A stretch of 64,000 bases of DNA from CADEDH01 sp047974625 (GTDB taxonomy: Bacteria; Actinomycetota; Acidimicrobiia; Acidimicrobiales; SZUA-35), in the NCBI GenBank assembly GCA_047974625.1, contig JBKECK010000019.1, forward strand, positions 1 to 64,000, read 5' to 3'. Shown piece after piece: positions 16,281-25,022 of the stretch. The translations under genes and the position numbers were made by a program. The stretch's first letter is position 1; each line of letters begins with the position of its first letter. The notes under the pieces are model-generated. The model was given only the letters and a program-made list of their open reading frames with translations. It was not told the DNA's origin and made no database searches.

Positions 16281-16829
16281 TCAGCGGCGGCCGCCGCCGA
16301 GGAGTCCACCGAGGACGTCGCTCACCACACTGCCCGCCGACGCCGATCCGCCGCCGCCCCCGAGGATCTGGCCGAGGATGTCGCCCACGCCGCCGCCCGA
16401 CGACGACCCTTTGGCGTCGGAGCCGCCGCCCATCAGGCGGGAGGCCAGATAGGACATCACGATGGGGGCCAGCATGGGGAGCAGCTTGCCCATGAGGCCG
16501 CTGGTGACCCCGGAACCCCCGGTGGATCCCAGTGCGGCGGCCACCGCGTCGGTTTTGGTCCCGAACACGTGCCGGGTGATGGCCTCCCCGTCGGCGGTGT
16601 CCACATCGTCGATGTCGACACCGCCCTGGACGAGGGCGGGTGAGTGCTGGCCCACCGCCCGGGTTAGGGATGCGTCACCGTCCGGATCGGCCGCATTGGC
16701 CTCCATACCACCGAGCAGGGCGGGCAGGGCCGCCGAGACGGCCTGACGGGCCGTGTCGGGGTCGGTGCCCAGCCGCGCCGCACTGGCGTCGATGGGTAGC
16801 TCGTTGATGAGGGAGTTCAGATCGACCAT
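16281..16829 (-). CDS. DUF937 family protein
   Basis: 182 residues from ATG 16829, with AAAGGTGG seven bases upstream. It has the DUF937 pattern: an N-terminal helical part (AARLGTDPDTARQAVSAALPALLGGMEANAADPDG), then a DGEAITRHVFGTK segment, a hydrophobic LLPMLAPIVMSYLASRL stretch, and a very Gly-rich tail (GGGVGDILGQILGGGGG). DUF937 proteins are widespread with unknown function; some are called YidB-like. It is monocistronic, transcribed towards the TauD-family gene. Confidence 0.85.
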   Translation of the reverse strand: MVDLNSLINELPIDASAARLGTDPDTARQAVSAALPALLGGMEANAADPDGDASLTRAVGQHSPALVQGGVDIDDVDTADGEAITRHVFGTKTDAVAAALGSTGGSGVTSGLMGKLLPMLAPIVMSYLASRLMGGGSDAKGSSSGGGVGDILGQILGGGGGSASAGSVVSDVLGGLLGGGRR

Positions 16830-16900
16830 GTCGCCACCTTTCGGGCCCCGATAGGGCGTCTCGCCGCCGAGCCTATTCAAGCCACCCGGGATATCCGAGG

Positions 16901-17647
16901 TCAGGACCGAGCCGTGGTCCCCCCGTCGACCACGAAGATGGTGCCCGAGGCGTAACGGTTGCGGACCAGGGCCAGGGTGGCTTCGGTGATGTCGGCCGGT
17001 TGGGCCGAGCGAGGCACCGGGTTGTGGGCGGCCAGGTAGTTGTGTTGGTCGTCCCAGTCGCTGGTCCACGGGGTGGCAACCAACCCGGGGGCCACGGCGT
17101 TGACCCGGATCGGGCCGTACGACTTGGCCAGCAGGACCGTCATCTGGTTCAGGGCCGCCTTGCTCATCGAATAGGCCATCGAGCTGCCCACGGGACGGAC
17201 CCCGGCGATGGAGGTGATGTTGACGATGTTGCCGTCCTCGACCTCGCGCAGGTGGGGGATGGCCGCCTTGGTCACCCACCAGGTGCCGAACACGTTGACC
17301 TCGAAGGTCCGGCGGAAGATCTCGTCGGTCAGGGCGTCGAGGTCGCGGTGGTCGACCCGGGTGGTCCAGCCGGCGTTGTTGACCAGCACATCCAGGCGGC
17401 CGAAGGTGGCCACCGTCGTCTCGACCAGACCGAGGGCCTGTTCCTGGTCGGAGATGTCGGCCTGGAGGTAGACGGCCCGCTCGCCGAGCTCCTTGACGAT
17501 CCGTTCCCCCGCCTCCACCGACGACGACGAGTTGACCACCACCGAGGCGCCCAGAGCGTGGAACCGGCGGACGACGTCCTCCCCGATCCCGCTCGACGAC
17601 CCGGTGACGAGCACGACCCGCCCCGCGAACTCTTCCGAATCAGCCAT
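16901..17647 (-). CDS. Short-chain dehydrogenase/reductase
   Basis: 248 residues of the classical SDR family: cofactor loop TGSSSGIG near residue 15, NNAG near 90, a catalytic Ser in NITSIAG and the Tyr-x3-Lys pair in AYSMSKAAL, then PGLVATPW. The C-terminal GTIFVVDGGTT matches FabG-like ketoreductases. It would reduce a keto group or oxidise an alcohol with NAD(P)H; the substrate is not predictable. The gene starts 10 bases after the stop of the WYL regulator on the same strand, so the two are probably co-transcribed. Confidence 0.92.
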   Translation of the reverse strand: MADSEEFAGRVVLVTGSSSGIGEDVVRRFHALGASVVVNSSSSVEAGERIVKELGERAVYLQADISDQEQALGLVETTVATFGRLDVLVNNAGWTTRVDHRDLDALTDEIFRRTFEVNVFGTWWVTKAAIPHLREVEDGNIVNITSIAGVRPVGSSMAYSMSKAALNQMTVLLAKSYGPIRVNAVAPGLVATPWTSDWDDQHNYLAAHNPVPRSAQPADITEATLALVRNRYASGTIFVVDGGTTARS

Positions 17648-17656
17648 CGTCGGAGC

Positions 17657-18733
17657 TTACGGCGCTCGGCCGGACCGTACGTTTTCCAGGGCCCCTCCCG
17701 GCGCCCCCGGACCATACATTTTCCGGACTCCTTCCGGCGCCCCGCCCCGTACGTTTTCCGGGGCCCCTCCCGGCGCCCCCGGACCGTACTCGGCGGCCAG
17801 GGCCCGACCCACCCCGGCCAGGGCCTCCTTCAGTTCGGGCGGCTCGTCCACCACGACCCCGGGGTGGAAGCCGGCCAGGGCGGCGGCGAGCTCGGTCACG
17901 CTCCAACCCCGCACCGTGGCCGTGGTCGATCCGTCGGGGGCCGACCCACCCACGGTCAGGCGGTCGCCCAGCGCGAAGCGAAGACGGCCGACGAGGCGGG
18001 GCTGGATCCGGATCGAGGCCCCCACCGACCAGCGGAGATCGTCGATGACGGCCTCCACCCGGTCCCACGCCTCGTCGATGTCGAAGTGCTCGGGCCGGAC
18101 CGCCGGCTGCCCGGTGAGCTCGTACCGGTCGATCCGGTCGAGCCGGAAGGTCCGTTGCCCCGCCTCGGTCCCGGCGATGAGGTACCAGTGCCGTTGGCGG
18201 GCCACCAGGCCCAGGGGGTCGACGGTCCGGCTGGTCGGTTCACCGTCCCGATCCGTGTAGTCGAGCACGGCCCGGCGGGCGGTCACCACGCTCCGGCGGA
18301 CCGCCCCTAGCACGGCCCGGCCGGAACCGGGCCGGGCCCCGCTGATCCCGGCCACCCGGATCGACGAGGCCGCCCGCTCCGCCGCGTCCCGCATCGGTTC
18401 CGGCAGGGCGCTGGACAGTTTGCGGAGGGCGGCCCGGGTCTCCCCGGCCAGGGCGGCGTCGGCCCCACCGGCGGCCGCACCGACGAGGGCGTAGAGCGCC
18501 ACCGCCTCGGTGGACGACAGGCCGGACAGGTCCGTGCGGCCCTCGCCCAGCAGGCGCCAACCCCCGTTCCGACCGGGCACCGAGTACACGGGCAGCCCGG
18601 CCTGCCCCAGGGCCTCGAGATCACGCCGGGCCGTCCGGGGGGACACCTCCAGTTCCTCGGCCACCTGGGCGGCCGTCACCTGACCCCGGCGTTGCAGCAG
18701 GAGCAGGATGGCCACCAGGCGATCGGCGCGCAT
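17657..18733 (-). CDS. WYL-domain transcriptional regulator with repeat tail
   Basis: 358 residues. The N-terminus (RLVAILLLLQRRGQVTAAQVAEELEVSPRTARRDLEAL) is a DeoR/HTH-11 winged helix. Residues ~150-200 hold the WYL-domain core (VDPLGLVARQRHWYLIAGT), followed by a C-terminal extension (WCX-like). Such proteins sense a ligand, sometimes nucleic acid or nucleotide, and control nearby genes. It is divergent from the maleylpyruvate-isomerase-like gene, with only 75 bases between starts, and leads an SDR gene; these are the likely targets. The last ~40 residues are low-complexity repeats (YGPGAPGGA.ENVR) from a 36-bp DNA repeat and are unlikely to belong to the ancestral protein. Confidence 0.88.
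   Translation of the reverse strand: MRADRLVAILLLLQRRGQVTAAQVAEELEVSPRTARRDLEALGQAGLPVYSVPGRNGGWRLLGEGRTDLSGLSSTEAVALYALVGAAAGGADAALAGETRAALRKLSSALPEPMRDAAERAASSIRVAGISGARPGSGRAVLGAVRRSVVTARRAVLDYTDRDGEPTSRTVDPLGLVARQRHWYLIAGTEAGQRTFRLDRIDRYELTGQPAVRPEHFDIDEAWDRVEAVIDDLRWSVGASIRIQPRLVGRLRFALGDRLTVGGSAPDGSTTATVRGWSVTELAAALAGFHPGVVVDEPPELKEALAGVGRALAAEYGPGAPGGAPENVRGGAPEGVRKMYGPGAPGGALENVRSGRAP
17671..17789. repeat. 36-bp tandem repeat, about 3.3 copies, in the 3' end of the WYL gene
   Basis: Units at 17671-17707, 17708-17743 and 17744-17779 share c(c/g)g(t/a)acnttttccnggn(c/t)(c/t)ccttccggcgcccc with a few changes; a fourth partial copy (cggaccgtac) follows at 17780. They encode the Gly/Pro-rich repeat tail of the regulator and run to within 12 bases of its stop. 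Confidence 0.8.
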
Positions 18734-18808
18734 CGGTCAAGTGTGCCCGCGGGATCTCACGACGATTCCGTAAACGTGGACATACCGTGGCCAGTTTCGG
18801 GGCGCAGT

Positions 18809-19459
18809 ATGGCCGTCATGACCGAAACCGATCCCCCATCAACCGCAGCCTCCCCCCGGCCGAACACCACCGATCCCCGGCCCCGCTTCGACACCGCCAT
18901 CGCCACCGTCATGGACCTGGTGGAGACGGTGACCCCCGCCGACCTGGAACGGCCCACCCCGTGCGACGAGTACGACGTCCGGGCCCTGCTCGGCCACATG
19001 CTGACCGTGCTCCGCCGGCCCGCCGCCCTGGCCACCGGCGCCGACGCCATGGCCTTCCCGGATTTCGTCAGCGGTGTGGCCGACGACGCCTGGGGCGCCA
19101 CCTTCGCGGCCGACCGTGACACCGTCCTGACCGCCTGGGCCGACGACGCCGTGCTGGACCGGGAGATGGCCCTCCCCTGGGTGCAGGGACCGGGGCGCCG
19201 GATGCTGCCCACCTACACCAGTGAACTCACGGTCCACACCTGGGATCTGGCCCGGGCCCTGGACGCCACGCCGGCCTGGGACGATGAGGTGGTGGCCGAA
19301 GCCCTCGCCGTCTCCGCCCTCATGCTGCCCGACGGCGAACGCGAGACGATGGTCCTGCCCAACGGGATGGCCATTCCCTTCGCCAGCGCGGTGGAAGTGG
19401 CGGCCGACGCGGCCCCGATCGACCGGCTGGTCGGCTGGTACGGCCGGACCCCGGCCTAA
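18809..19459 (+). CDS. TIGR03086-like mycothiol-dependent (maleylpyruvate isomerase) family protein
   Basis: 216 residues from ATG 18809 (GGGGCG upstream); ATG 18818 is an alternative. The N-terminal helical domain (VETVTPADLERPTPCDEYDVRALLGHMLTVLRR) is that of the DinB-like, metal-binding mycothiol-dependent maleylpyruvate isomerase N-terminal family. The His in LGHML, and the later EL-x-VHTWDLARA block, fit the metal site. Actinobacteria carry many such proteins, most with unknown thiol-transfer or detoxification roles. It is divergent from the WYL regulator, which probably controls it. It converges on the acyl-CoA ligase at 19478. Confidence 0.85.
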   Translation: MAVMTETDPPSTAASPRPNTTDPRPRFDTAIATVMDLVETVTPADLERPTPCDEYDVRALLGHMLTVLRRPAALATGADAMAFPDFVSGVADDAWGATFAADRDTVLTAWADDAVLDREMALPWVQGPGRRMLPTYTSELTVHTWDLARALDATPAWDDEVVAEALAVSALMLPDGERETMVLPNGMAIPFASAVEVAADAAPIDRLVGWYGRTPA

Positions 19460-19477
19460 GCCGAACCGGGGCCGGGT

Positions 19478-21103
19478 TCAGGCCCAGTGGGCCCGGGCCC
19501 GGTCCCGCAACTCGACCTTGCGGATCTTGCCGGTGGGCGTCATCGGCAGCTCGTCCACCACGGCCACGTGGCGGGGGATCTTGAAACCGGCCACCCGTCC
19601 CCGGAGCTGGTCGACTAGGGCGTCACCGTCGAGGACGGCGCCCGGTTCGGCCAGCACGTAGGCCACCGGCACCTCCCCGAGCCGGGCGTCGGGCAGGCCC
19701 ACCACGGCCACGTCGGCCACCCCGTCGCACTCCCGCAACCGGCCCTCCACCTCGGCCGGGGCCATGTTCTCGCCCCCCACCTTCAGCATGTCCTTCAACC
19801 GGCCCATGAACACCAGGTGACCGTCGGGACGGATCCGGGCCAGGTCACCGGTGTGGAGCCAGCCGTCCGGGTCGATCGTCTCGGCCGTCTCGACCGGCTT
19901 CTTGTAGTAGCCCAGCATCCGGGTGTAGCTCCGGCACAACAGCTCGCCCGGGACGTCGGGCGGCTGGTCCCTGCCCGTCTCGGGGTCGATGATCCTCAGC
20001 TCCACGTCGACCATGGGATAGCCGGAGGCCTCGGTGCGCTGCTCGACCGTGTTGGCCACATGACCGACCACGCAGGCGGTCCACACCTCGCTCATCCCCC
20101 ACGCCGACACCGTCGGGCACAGTTCCTGCTGCACCCGGACCGCCACCGGGGTGGTCGACTCCTGGCCCGCGGCCAGGGTGCCCATGCGGAAGGCGAGGGA
20201 ACGGGGTCGCTCCCGGTTCACCCGCACCAGCTCGCCCCAGTGGGCGTCGAACCCGTGGAGCATGGTGATGCCCTCGCGTTCGGAGACGTCCAGCACCTCA
20301 GCCGGGTCGAAGGTCTCGAACAGCACCACCCGTCCACCGGTCAGCAGGGGGAACAGCACCGTCTCGGTGTAGCCGAAGGCGTGGAACAGGGGCAGGAACC
20401 CGGCGTGGACGTCATCCGCGGTCACCCCGTGGATCTGGGCCCGCTCGTACACGTTGCGGATCAGGGAATGGTCGTGGACCGCCCCCTTGGGCCGGCTGGT
20501 CGTGCCGGAGGTGTAGATGATGATGTACGGGTCGGTGGCCGACACCGCGGCGGCCCGGGCGGCCAGGACGTCGTCGGCCACCGTGGCCCCCAGGCCGAGC
20601 AGGTCGTCCCAGCCCAGCCAGTCCGGGTCCCGGTCCGGGCCGAGCACCACGACCTGGCGCAGCTTGGGCAGGCCGGGTCGGGCCTCGCGCAGGATGTCGG
20701 CGTAGTCGATCGGGCCGGACCGGTCGTTGAGGATCAGTACCGACGTGTCCGACTGATCGACGGTGTAGCCAACGTCGTCGGCCCGGTAGCGGGTGTTGAG
20801 CGGGACGGCGATCGCCCCCCCCCGGGCCACCGCGAACATGGCGAAGATGAACTCGGGTCGGTTGGTCAGCCACACCGACACCGTGTCGCCCGGGGCGACG
20901 CCGAGGCCGATGAGCCCCCGGGCCACCCGGTCCACCTCGGCCGCCACCTCGGCGTGGGTCCACCGCCGATCCCCCAGCGAAACGGCCTCCCGGTCACCCC
21001 ACAACGCCGCCGCCTCGGCCGGCAGATCGCCCACCCGGCGGGCCCGGTACGCCTCCGGTGGCGCCGGCACCCGACCCGCCGACCCGTCCCCCTCTGACCC
21101 CAC
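19478..21103 (-). CDS. FadD-like acyl-CoA ligase (AMP-forming)
   Basis: 541 residues of the ANL adenylating superfamily. The P-loop-like motif reads IIIYTSGTTSRPKGAVHDH, the adenine site is AWGMSEV, and the hinge/C-terminal parts are present (GWLHTGDLARIRPDGHLVFMGRLKDMLKVGGENMAPAEVE; catalytic Lys in PMTPTGKIRKVEL). The enzyme activates a carboxylic acid via acyl-AMP to an acyl-CoA. Substrate specificity is unclear, although medium/long-chain or sterol side-chain acids are usual for such actinobacterial FadD proteins. It is divergent from the first P450 gene, which suggests a shared lipid or sterol catabolic role, but this is only context. Confidence 0.9.
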   Translation of the reverse strand: MGSEGDGSAGRVPAPPEAYRARRVGDLPAEAAALWGDREAVSLGDRRWTHAEVAAEVDRVARGLIGLGVAPGDTVSVWLTNRPEFIFAMFAVARGGAIAVPLNTRYRADDVGYTVDQSDTSVLILNDRSGPIDYADILREARPGLPKLRQVVVLGPDRDPDWLGWDDLLGLGATVADDVLAARAAAVSATDPYIIIYTSGTTSRPKGAVHDHSLIRNVYERAQIHGVTADDVHAGFLPLFHAFGYTETVLFPLLTGGRVVLFETFDPAEVLDVSEREGITMLHGFDAHWGELVRVNRERPRSLAFRMGTLAAGQESTTPVAVRVQQELCPTVSAWGMSEVWTACVVGHVANTVEQRTEASGYPMVDVELRIIDPETGRDQPPDVPGELLCRSYTRMLGYYKKPVETAETIDPDGWLHTGDLARIRPDGHLVFMGRLKDMLKVGGENMAPAEVEGRLRECDGVADVAVVGLPDARLGEVPVAYVLAEPGAVLDGDALVDQLRGRVAGFKIPRHVAVVDELPMTPTGKIRKVELRDRARAHWA

Positions 21104-21330
21104 CGTGCCACCCCCTGCTCTCGTGAGCTGTTTCTCGTGCGCCTCGTGCGCTGTCGCTCGTACGGGTTCCTCGTACCGGGCGCCTCGGCAGCCGGCCCCG
21201 ACCCCCGGTTCCGGGTCGATCCTAGTGAGCCGGCCGGCGGGGCAACAGCCGCCGCCCCGGCGGGCCGGCGGCTGTCCGATCGGCCCGGGCAGGTTGGCGT
21301 GCTCCAGACGAGCGGCGCTAGAACCAGGTC
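21104..21330. other. 227-base divergent intergenic region
   Basis: This lies between the FadD-like and P450 starts and should hold both promoters. Near 21119-21175 the hexamer CTCGTG/CTCGTA recurs about six times, with TCGTGCG and TCGTACG variants. I see no clean palindrome or gene here. Confidence 0.4.
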
Positions 21331-22560
21331 ATGGAGATCGATCTGCTGTCCGTGGGCCGATACGCCGGTGCCCAACCTCACGACCAGTTCGACTGGCTAC
21401 GAAGCCACGATCCCGTCCACCGCCACGACGAACCGGACGGGCCGGGCTTCTGGGCCCTGACCCGCTACGACGACGTCCGCACCGTGGGCCGGGACTCCGG
21501 ACGGTTCTCCTCGACACCGACGATCATGCTCACCGACCCCGAGGAGGGAGACGGCGTCTCCGTCGACGGCGGCCACCAGATGATGCTCATGGCGGATCCG
21601 CCCGTCCACACCCGGATGCGGCGCCTGGTAAGCGCCGACTTCACCCCCCGGGCCGCGGCCCGCCTCCAGCCCCGGATCGCCGAGCTGGCCACCCAGATCG
21701 TCGACGAGGTCGTCGAGCGAGGCGAATGCGATCTGGTCACCGATCTGGCCGGTGAGATGCCCAGTTTCGTGATCGCCGAACTGCTCGGCATCCCCCTGGA
21801 GGACGGCCGGCGCCTCTACCACTTCACCGAGGCCGTGCACTCCAGCGAGGAGGTGGTGAGCCACGAGGAGCGGGCAAACGCGTACGGGCAGATGTTCGCC
21901 TACTCACAGGAGGTCTACGCCGACAAGCGGGCCAACCCGGCCGACGACCTGGCCACCCTGCTGGCCACCGGCGCCATCGAGGACCGGCCCATCGACGAGG
22001 TCGACTTCTTCCTGTGGTTCCTGCTCCTGGTGGACGCTGGGGGCGACACCACCCGCAACCTCGTCGGGGCGGGGATGGAAGCCCTGTTCCGGCACCCCGA
22101 CCAGCTGGCCCTGCTCCGCACCGACGTGGACGGCCTGCTCCCCACCGCGGTCGAGGAGCTCCTCCGCTGGGTCAGCCCCGTCATCTACATGCGCCGCACC
22201 GCCACCGCCGACACCGAGATCGGGGGCCAACCCATCCCCGCCGGCGACAAGGTGGTCATGTACTACGGCGCCGCCAACCGCGACCCCGACGTCTTCGACC
22301 AGCCCCACCAACTCGACATCGGCCGCACCCCCAACCAACACGTCGCCTTCGGCGGCGGCGGACCCCACTTCTGCATGGGCTCCCACCTCGCCCGGATCGA
22401 GATCTCGATGCTGCTGCGCGAGATCCTCACCCGCCTCGACGACCTCGAATCGACCGGCGAACCCACCTGGATGGGCTCGAACTTCATCTTCGGACCCACC
22501 CATCTGCCCGTCAGCTTCAAGCCCGGGGCGCGGACCGGCCGGCCGGTGGTGACGGCGTAG
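21331..22560 (+). CDS. Cytochrome P450 (first of a tandem pair)
   Basis: 409 residues, the usual length of a soluble bacterial P450. The haem loop FGGGGPHFCMGSHLAR places the proximal Cys at 348. The I-helix motif is LLLVDAGGDTTRN (oxygen activation, AGGDT), and the K-helix ExxR reads EELLR. The HQMMLMADPPVHTRMRRLVSADFTP block resembles CYP125/CYP142/CYP124 and related actinobacterial families that oxidise sterol or lipid chains. It needs a ferredoxin and reductase; a ferredoxin gene lies far away at 61790. A paralogue follows 98 bases downstream, sharing long identical DNA in the haem region. Confidence 0.95.
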   Translation: MEIDLLSVGRYAGAQPHDQFDWLRSHDPVHRHDEPDGPGFWALTRYDDVRTVGRDSGRFSSTPTIMLTDPEEGDGVSVDGGHQMMLMADPPVHTRMRRLVSADFTPRAAARLQPRIAELATQIVDEVVERGECDLVTDLAGEMPSFVIAELLGIPLEDGRRLYHFTEAVHSSEEVVSHEERANAYGQMFAYSQEVYADKRANPADDLATLLATGAIEDRPIDEVDFFLWFLLLVDAGGDTTRNLVGAGMEALFRHPDQLALLRTDVDGLLPTAVEELLRWVSPVIYMRRTATADTEIGGQPIPAGDKVVMYYGAANRDPDVFDQPHQLDIGRTPNQHVAFGGGGPHFCMGSHLARIEISMLLREILTRLDDLESTGEPTWMGSNFIFGPTHLPVSFKPGARTGRPVVTA

Positions 22561-22657
22561 CCCCGGATCCACTGTGGTGACCCACTCCATACCCCCGACC
22601 GTCAGGCGAACCCGGCCGTGGTCGGCCGCGTGGCGTCCCTAGCCGGAGGCGATAAAT

Positions 22658-23881
22658 GTGGCAGTAATGGACATCGACCTCCTGTCCGTCGACGCATACG
22701 CCGGCACCCAACCCCACGACCAGTTCGACTGGCTTCGCCACAACGACCCCGTCCACCGCCACCCGGAGCCGAACGGTCCCGGCTTCTGGGCCCTGACCCG
22801 CTACGACGACATCCAGACCGTGGGGGCCGACGCCCGGCGGTTCTCGTCCGCGCCCGGCATCCTCGCCGAGGATCCACCGCAGGGTGACGGTCTGCCCACC
22901 GACGACCGGCACGTGATGATGCTGCTGACCGATCCCCCCCTCCACACCCGGATGCGACGCCTGGTCAGCCACCGCTTCACCCCCCAGGCCGTGGCCGCCA
23001 TGAGATCCGGGGTGACCCAGGTGGCCGTCCAGATCGTGGACGAGGTGGTGGAACGGGGCGAGTGCGATCTGGTGACCGAGATGGCCGCCGAGATGCCCAC
23101 CCACGTGATCGCCAACCTCCTGGGGATGCCGGTCGAGGAGCTCCGCAGCCTCTACGCCTTGACCGAGACGCTCCACACCGCCGAACACCTGGTGGGCCGG
23201 GACGCCCAGCAGGAGGCGCTGGGTCAGGTCCACGACGCCTCCCGGCGGCTCTACGCCGAGAAGCGGGCCCACCCGGCCGACGACCTGGCCAGCCTGCTGG
23301 CCAACGGCGCCGTCGACGGCCGACCGATCGACGAGACCGACTTCTTCCTGTGGTTCCTGCTGCTGGTCGAGGGCGGCGGTGACACCACCCGCAACGTGAT
23401 CTGCGTGGGGATCAACGCCCTGTTCGACCATCCCGACCAGATGGTCCGGCTCCGGACCGACGTGGACGGCCTGCTCCCGACCGCGGTCGAGGAGCTCCTC
23501 CGCTGGGTCAGCCCCGTCACCCACATGCGTCGCACCGCCACCGTCAACACCGAGATCGGGGGCCAACCCATCCCCGCCGGCGACAAGGTGGTCATGTACT
23601 ACGGCGCCGCCAACCGCGACCCCGACGTCTTCGACCAGCCCCACCAACTCGACATCGGCCGCACCCCCAACCAACACGTCGCCTTCGGCGGCGGCGGACC
23701 CCACTTCTGTCTCGGGGCCAATCTGGCCCGGATCGAGATCTCGATCCTGCTGCGCGAGATCCTCACCCGCCTCGAGGATCTCGAACCGGCCGGGGAACCC
23801 ACCTGGATCCGGTCCAACTTCATCTTCGGCGCCACCCACCTGCCCGTCAGCTTCAAACCCGGAGCCCGGGTCAACCGTTGA
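22658..23881 (+). CDS. Cytochrome P450 (second of a tandem pair)
   Basis: 407 residues from GTG 22658, which has GGAGG eight bases upstream; ATG 22667 aligns better with the paralogue's N-terminus (MDIDLLS versus MEIDLLS), so the start is uncertain by three residues. It has the same P450 signatures: LLLVEGGGDTTRN in the I-helix, EELLR, and the haem loop FGGGGPHFCLGANLAR. The two proteins are close paralogues differing most in the middle. A 163-bp tract is identical at every base. Co-transcription with the first P450 is likely. The 3' end overlaps the convergent zinc-finger gene by 11 bases. Confidence 0.94.
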   Translation: MAVMDIDLLSVDAYAGTQPHDQFDWLRHNDPVHRHPEPNGPGFWALTRYDDIQTVGADARRFSSAPGILAEDPPQGDGLPTDDRHVMMLLTDPPLHTRMRRLVSHRFTPQAVAAMRSGVTQVAVQIVDEVVERGECDLVTEMAAEMPTHVIANLLGMPVEELRSLYALTETLHTAEHLVGRDAQQEALGQVHDASRRLYAEKRAHPADDLASLLANGAVDGRPIDETDFFLWFLLLVEGGGDTTRNVICVGINALFDHPDQMVRLRTDVDGLLPTAVEELLRWVSPVTHMRRTATVNTEIGGQPIPAGDKVVMYYGAANRDPDVFDQPHQLDIGRTPNQHVAFGGGGPHFCLGANLARIEISILLREILTRLEDLEPAGEPTWIRSNFIFGATHLPVSFKPGARVNR

Positions 23882-24218
23882 GCAGCTCCTGCCAGTTGTC
23901 GGGTACCCGCCCGGGCGGTCCCGGTGCGGGCTGGTCAACCGGGTGGCTCGACGGGGCCGCCAGCTCCGGGCCCCGCCCCATCCGGCCGGTGCGGTAATCC
24001 CAGAACCAGTCCTCGCCCGGTTCGAAGCTCTGGATGACCGGGTGCCCGGTGGCCTCGAAGTGGTGGGTGACGTGACGGGCCGGCGACGAGTCGCAGCAGC
24101 CGACGTGACCACACCCGGCGCATCGCCGCAGATGGAACCACCAACCGTCCCCGGCCAGGCATTCGACGCATCCCGGACCGCTCGGCGGCACGGATGGATC
24201 AATCACGTGGTCAGCCAT
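23871..24218 (-). CDS. UBP-type zinc-finger protein
   Basis: 115 residues. It carries the UBP/HIT-like zinc finger: CVECLAGDGWWFHLRRCAGCGHVGCCDSSPARHVTHHFEATGHPVIQSFEPGEDWFWDY, with the paired Cys and His residues spaced as in the ubiquitin-binding UBP finger of eukaryotes. In actinobacteria this domain occurs as small free-standing proteins, often near redox or ferredoxin genes, with unknown partners; there is no ubiquitin system here. The C-terminus is Pro-rich. It converges on the second P450 and overlaps its last 11 bases. Confidence 0.88.
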   Translation of the reverse strand: MADHVIDPSVPPSGPGCVECLAGDGWWFHLRRCAGCGHVGCCDSSPARHVTHHFEATGHPVIQSFEPGEDWFWDYRTGRMGRGPELAAPSSHPVDQPAPGPPGRVPDNWQELLNG

Positions 24219-24307
24219 ACCCGAAAACTACCGCGGCGCCGATCCGTGTGCCGTGGGACCTCGTACTCCCCCAGACGGGCCGGGAAGTGGTGTGCCATGA
24301 TGGGCCG

Positions 24308-24553
24308 GTGGACGACGCCGACATCAGGCAGCACATCAAGGATCTGATCGCCACCGAGCACGAACTTCGACGCCGGTTGGCCGCGGGCGAGATCACCGAG
24401 GACCAGGAGCACGAGGAGCTCCGTGACGCCGAAGAGCAGCTCGACCAGTTGTGGGACCTGCTCCGTCGTCGCCAGGCCAAACGCGAGTTCGGCCAGGATC
24501 CCGACACCATCGAACCCCGTCCCCGCGACGTCGTGGAGAACTACCGACAATGA
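24308..24553 (+). CDS. DUF2630 family small protein
   Basis: 81 residues from GTG 24308, the family's usual length. The sequence (DADIRQHIKDLIATEHELRRRL then EEHEELRDAEEQLDQLWDLLRRRQAKREFGQDPD) matches DUF2630, a helical, highly charged protein found almost only in actinobacteria. Its function is unknown. The stop overlaps the start of the next gene by 4 bases (ATGA), so it is translationally coupled to the PPOX-family protein. Confidence 0.85.
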   Translation: MDDADIRQHIKDLIATEHELRRRLAAGEITEDQEHEELRDAEEQLDQLWDLLRRRQAKREFGQDPDTIEPRPRDVVENYRQ

Positions 24554-24987
24554 CGACCTTTGACGAACGCACCGGCCTGGAGATCCTGCCCATCGAGGAG
24601 TGCTGGGAGCACCTGCTCGCCTCCACGGTGGGACGGTTGGGCGTGTGCGTGGGCAGCCACCCGGACATCTTCCCGATCAACTACGCGGTGGAGGGCGGAC
24701 GGGCCGGTTCGGCCCTGCTGATCCGGACCGCACCGGGCACCAAGCTGGCCGCGGCCGTACTCGGCTCCGCCGTGGCCTTCGAGATCGACGACATCGACGC
24801 CGAACACCACCAGGGGTGGAGCGTGGTGGTGCACGGCCACGCCACCGAGGTGGAGGACCTCGAGGAGCTGATGGCCCTGGAGGACGCCGAGGACGGGCCC
24901 CAGCCGTGGGCCGAGGGGGTGCGTTCCCGGTTCGTCCGGCTCCATCCCGACGAGGTCACCGGACGGCGCATCCCCGGAGCGGGCTGA
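24550..24987 (+). CDS. Pyridoxamine 5'-phosphate oxidase-family flavin-binding protein
   Basis: 145 residues from ATG 24550. The split-barrel flavin-binding pattern is clear: IEECWEHLLASTVGRLGVCVGSHPDIFPINYAVEGG, LLIRTAPGTKLAAAVLGSAVAFEIDDIDAEHHQGWSVVVHGHA, and a C-terminal VRLHPDEVTGRRI. This is the short PPOX-like subgroup common in actinobacteria (FMN- or F420-binding; the cofactor cannot be told from sequence). It is coupled to the DUF2630 gene by a 4-base overlap. Confidence 0.88.
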   Translation: MTTFDERTGLEILPIEECWEHLLASTVGRLGVCVGSHPDIFPINYAVEGGRAGSALLIRTAPGTKLAAAVLGSAVAFEIDDIDAEHHQGWSVVVHGHATEVEDLEELMALEDAEDGPQPWAEGVRSRFVRLHPDEVTGRRIPGAG

Positions 24988-25022
24988 GGCCCGACCCGGA
25001 CGGGGCGGGCCCGGCGGGACGG

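Noticed and set aside
19478..23881. A steroid-degradation cluster made of the FadD-like ligase and two P450 genes
   Set aside because: The P450 haem regions resemble sterol-oxidising families, but no other sterol genes (kshAB, hsaC, kstR) are present, so only general lipid oxidation is supported.
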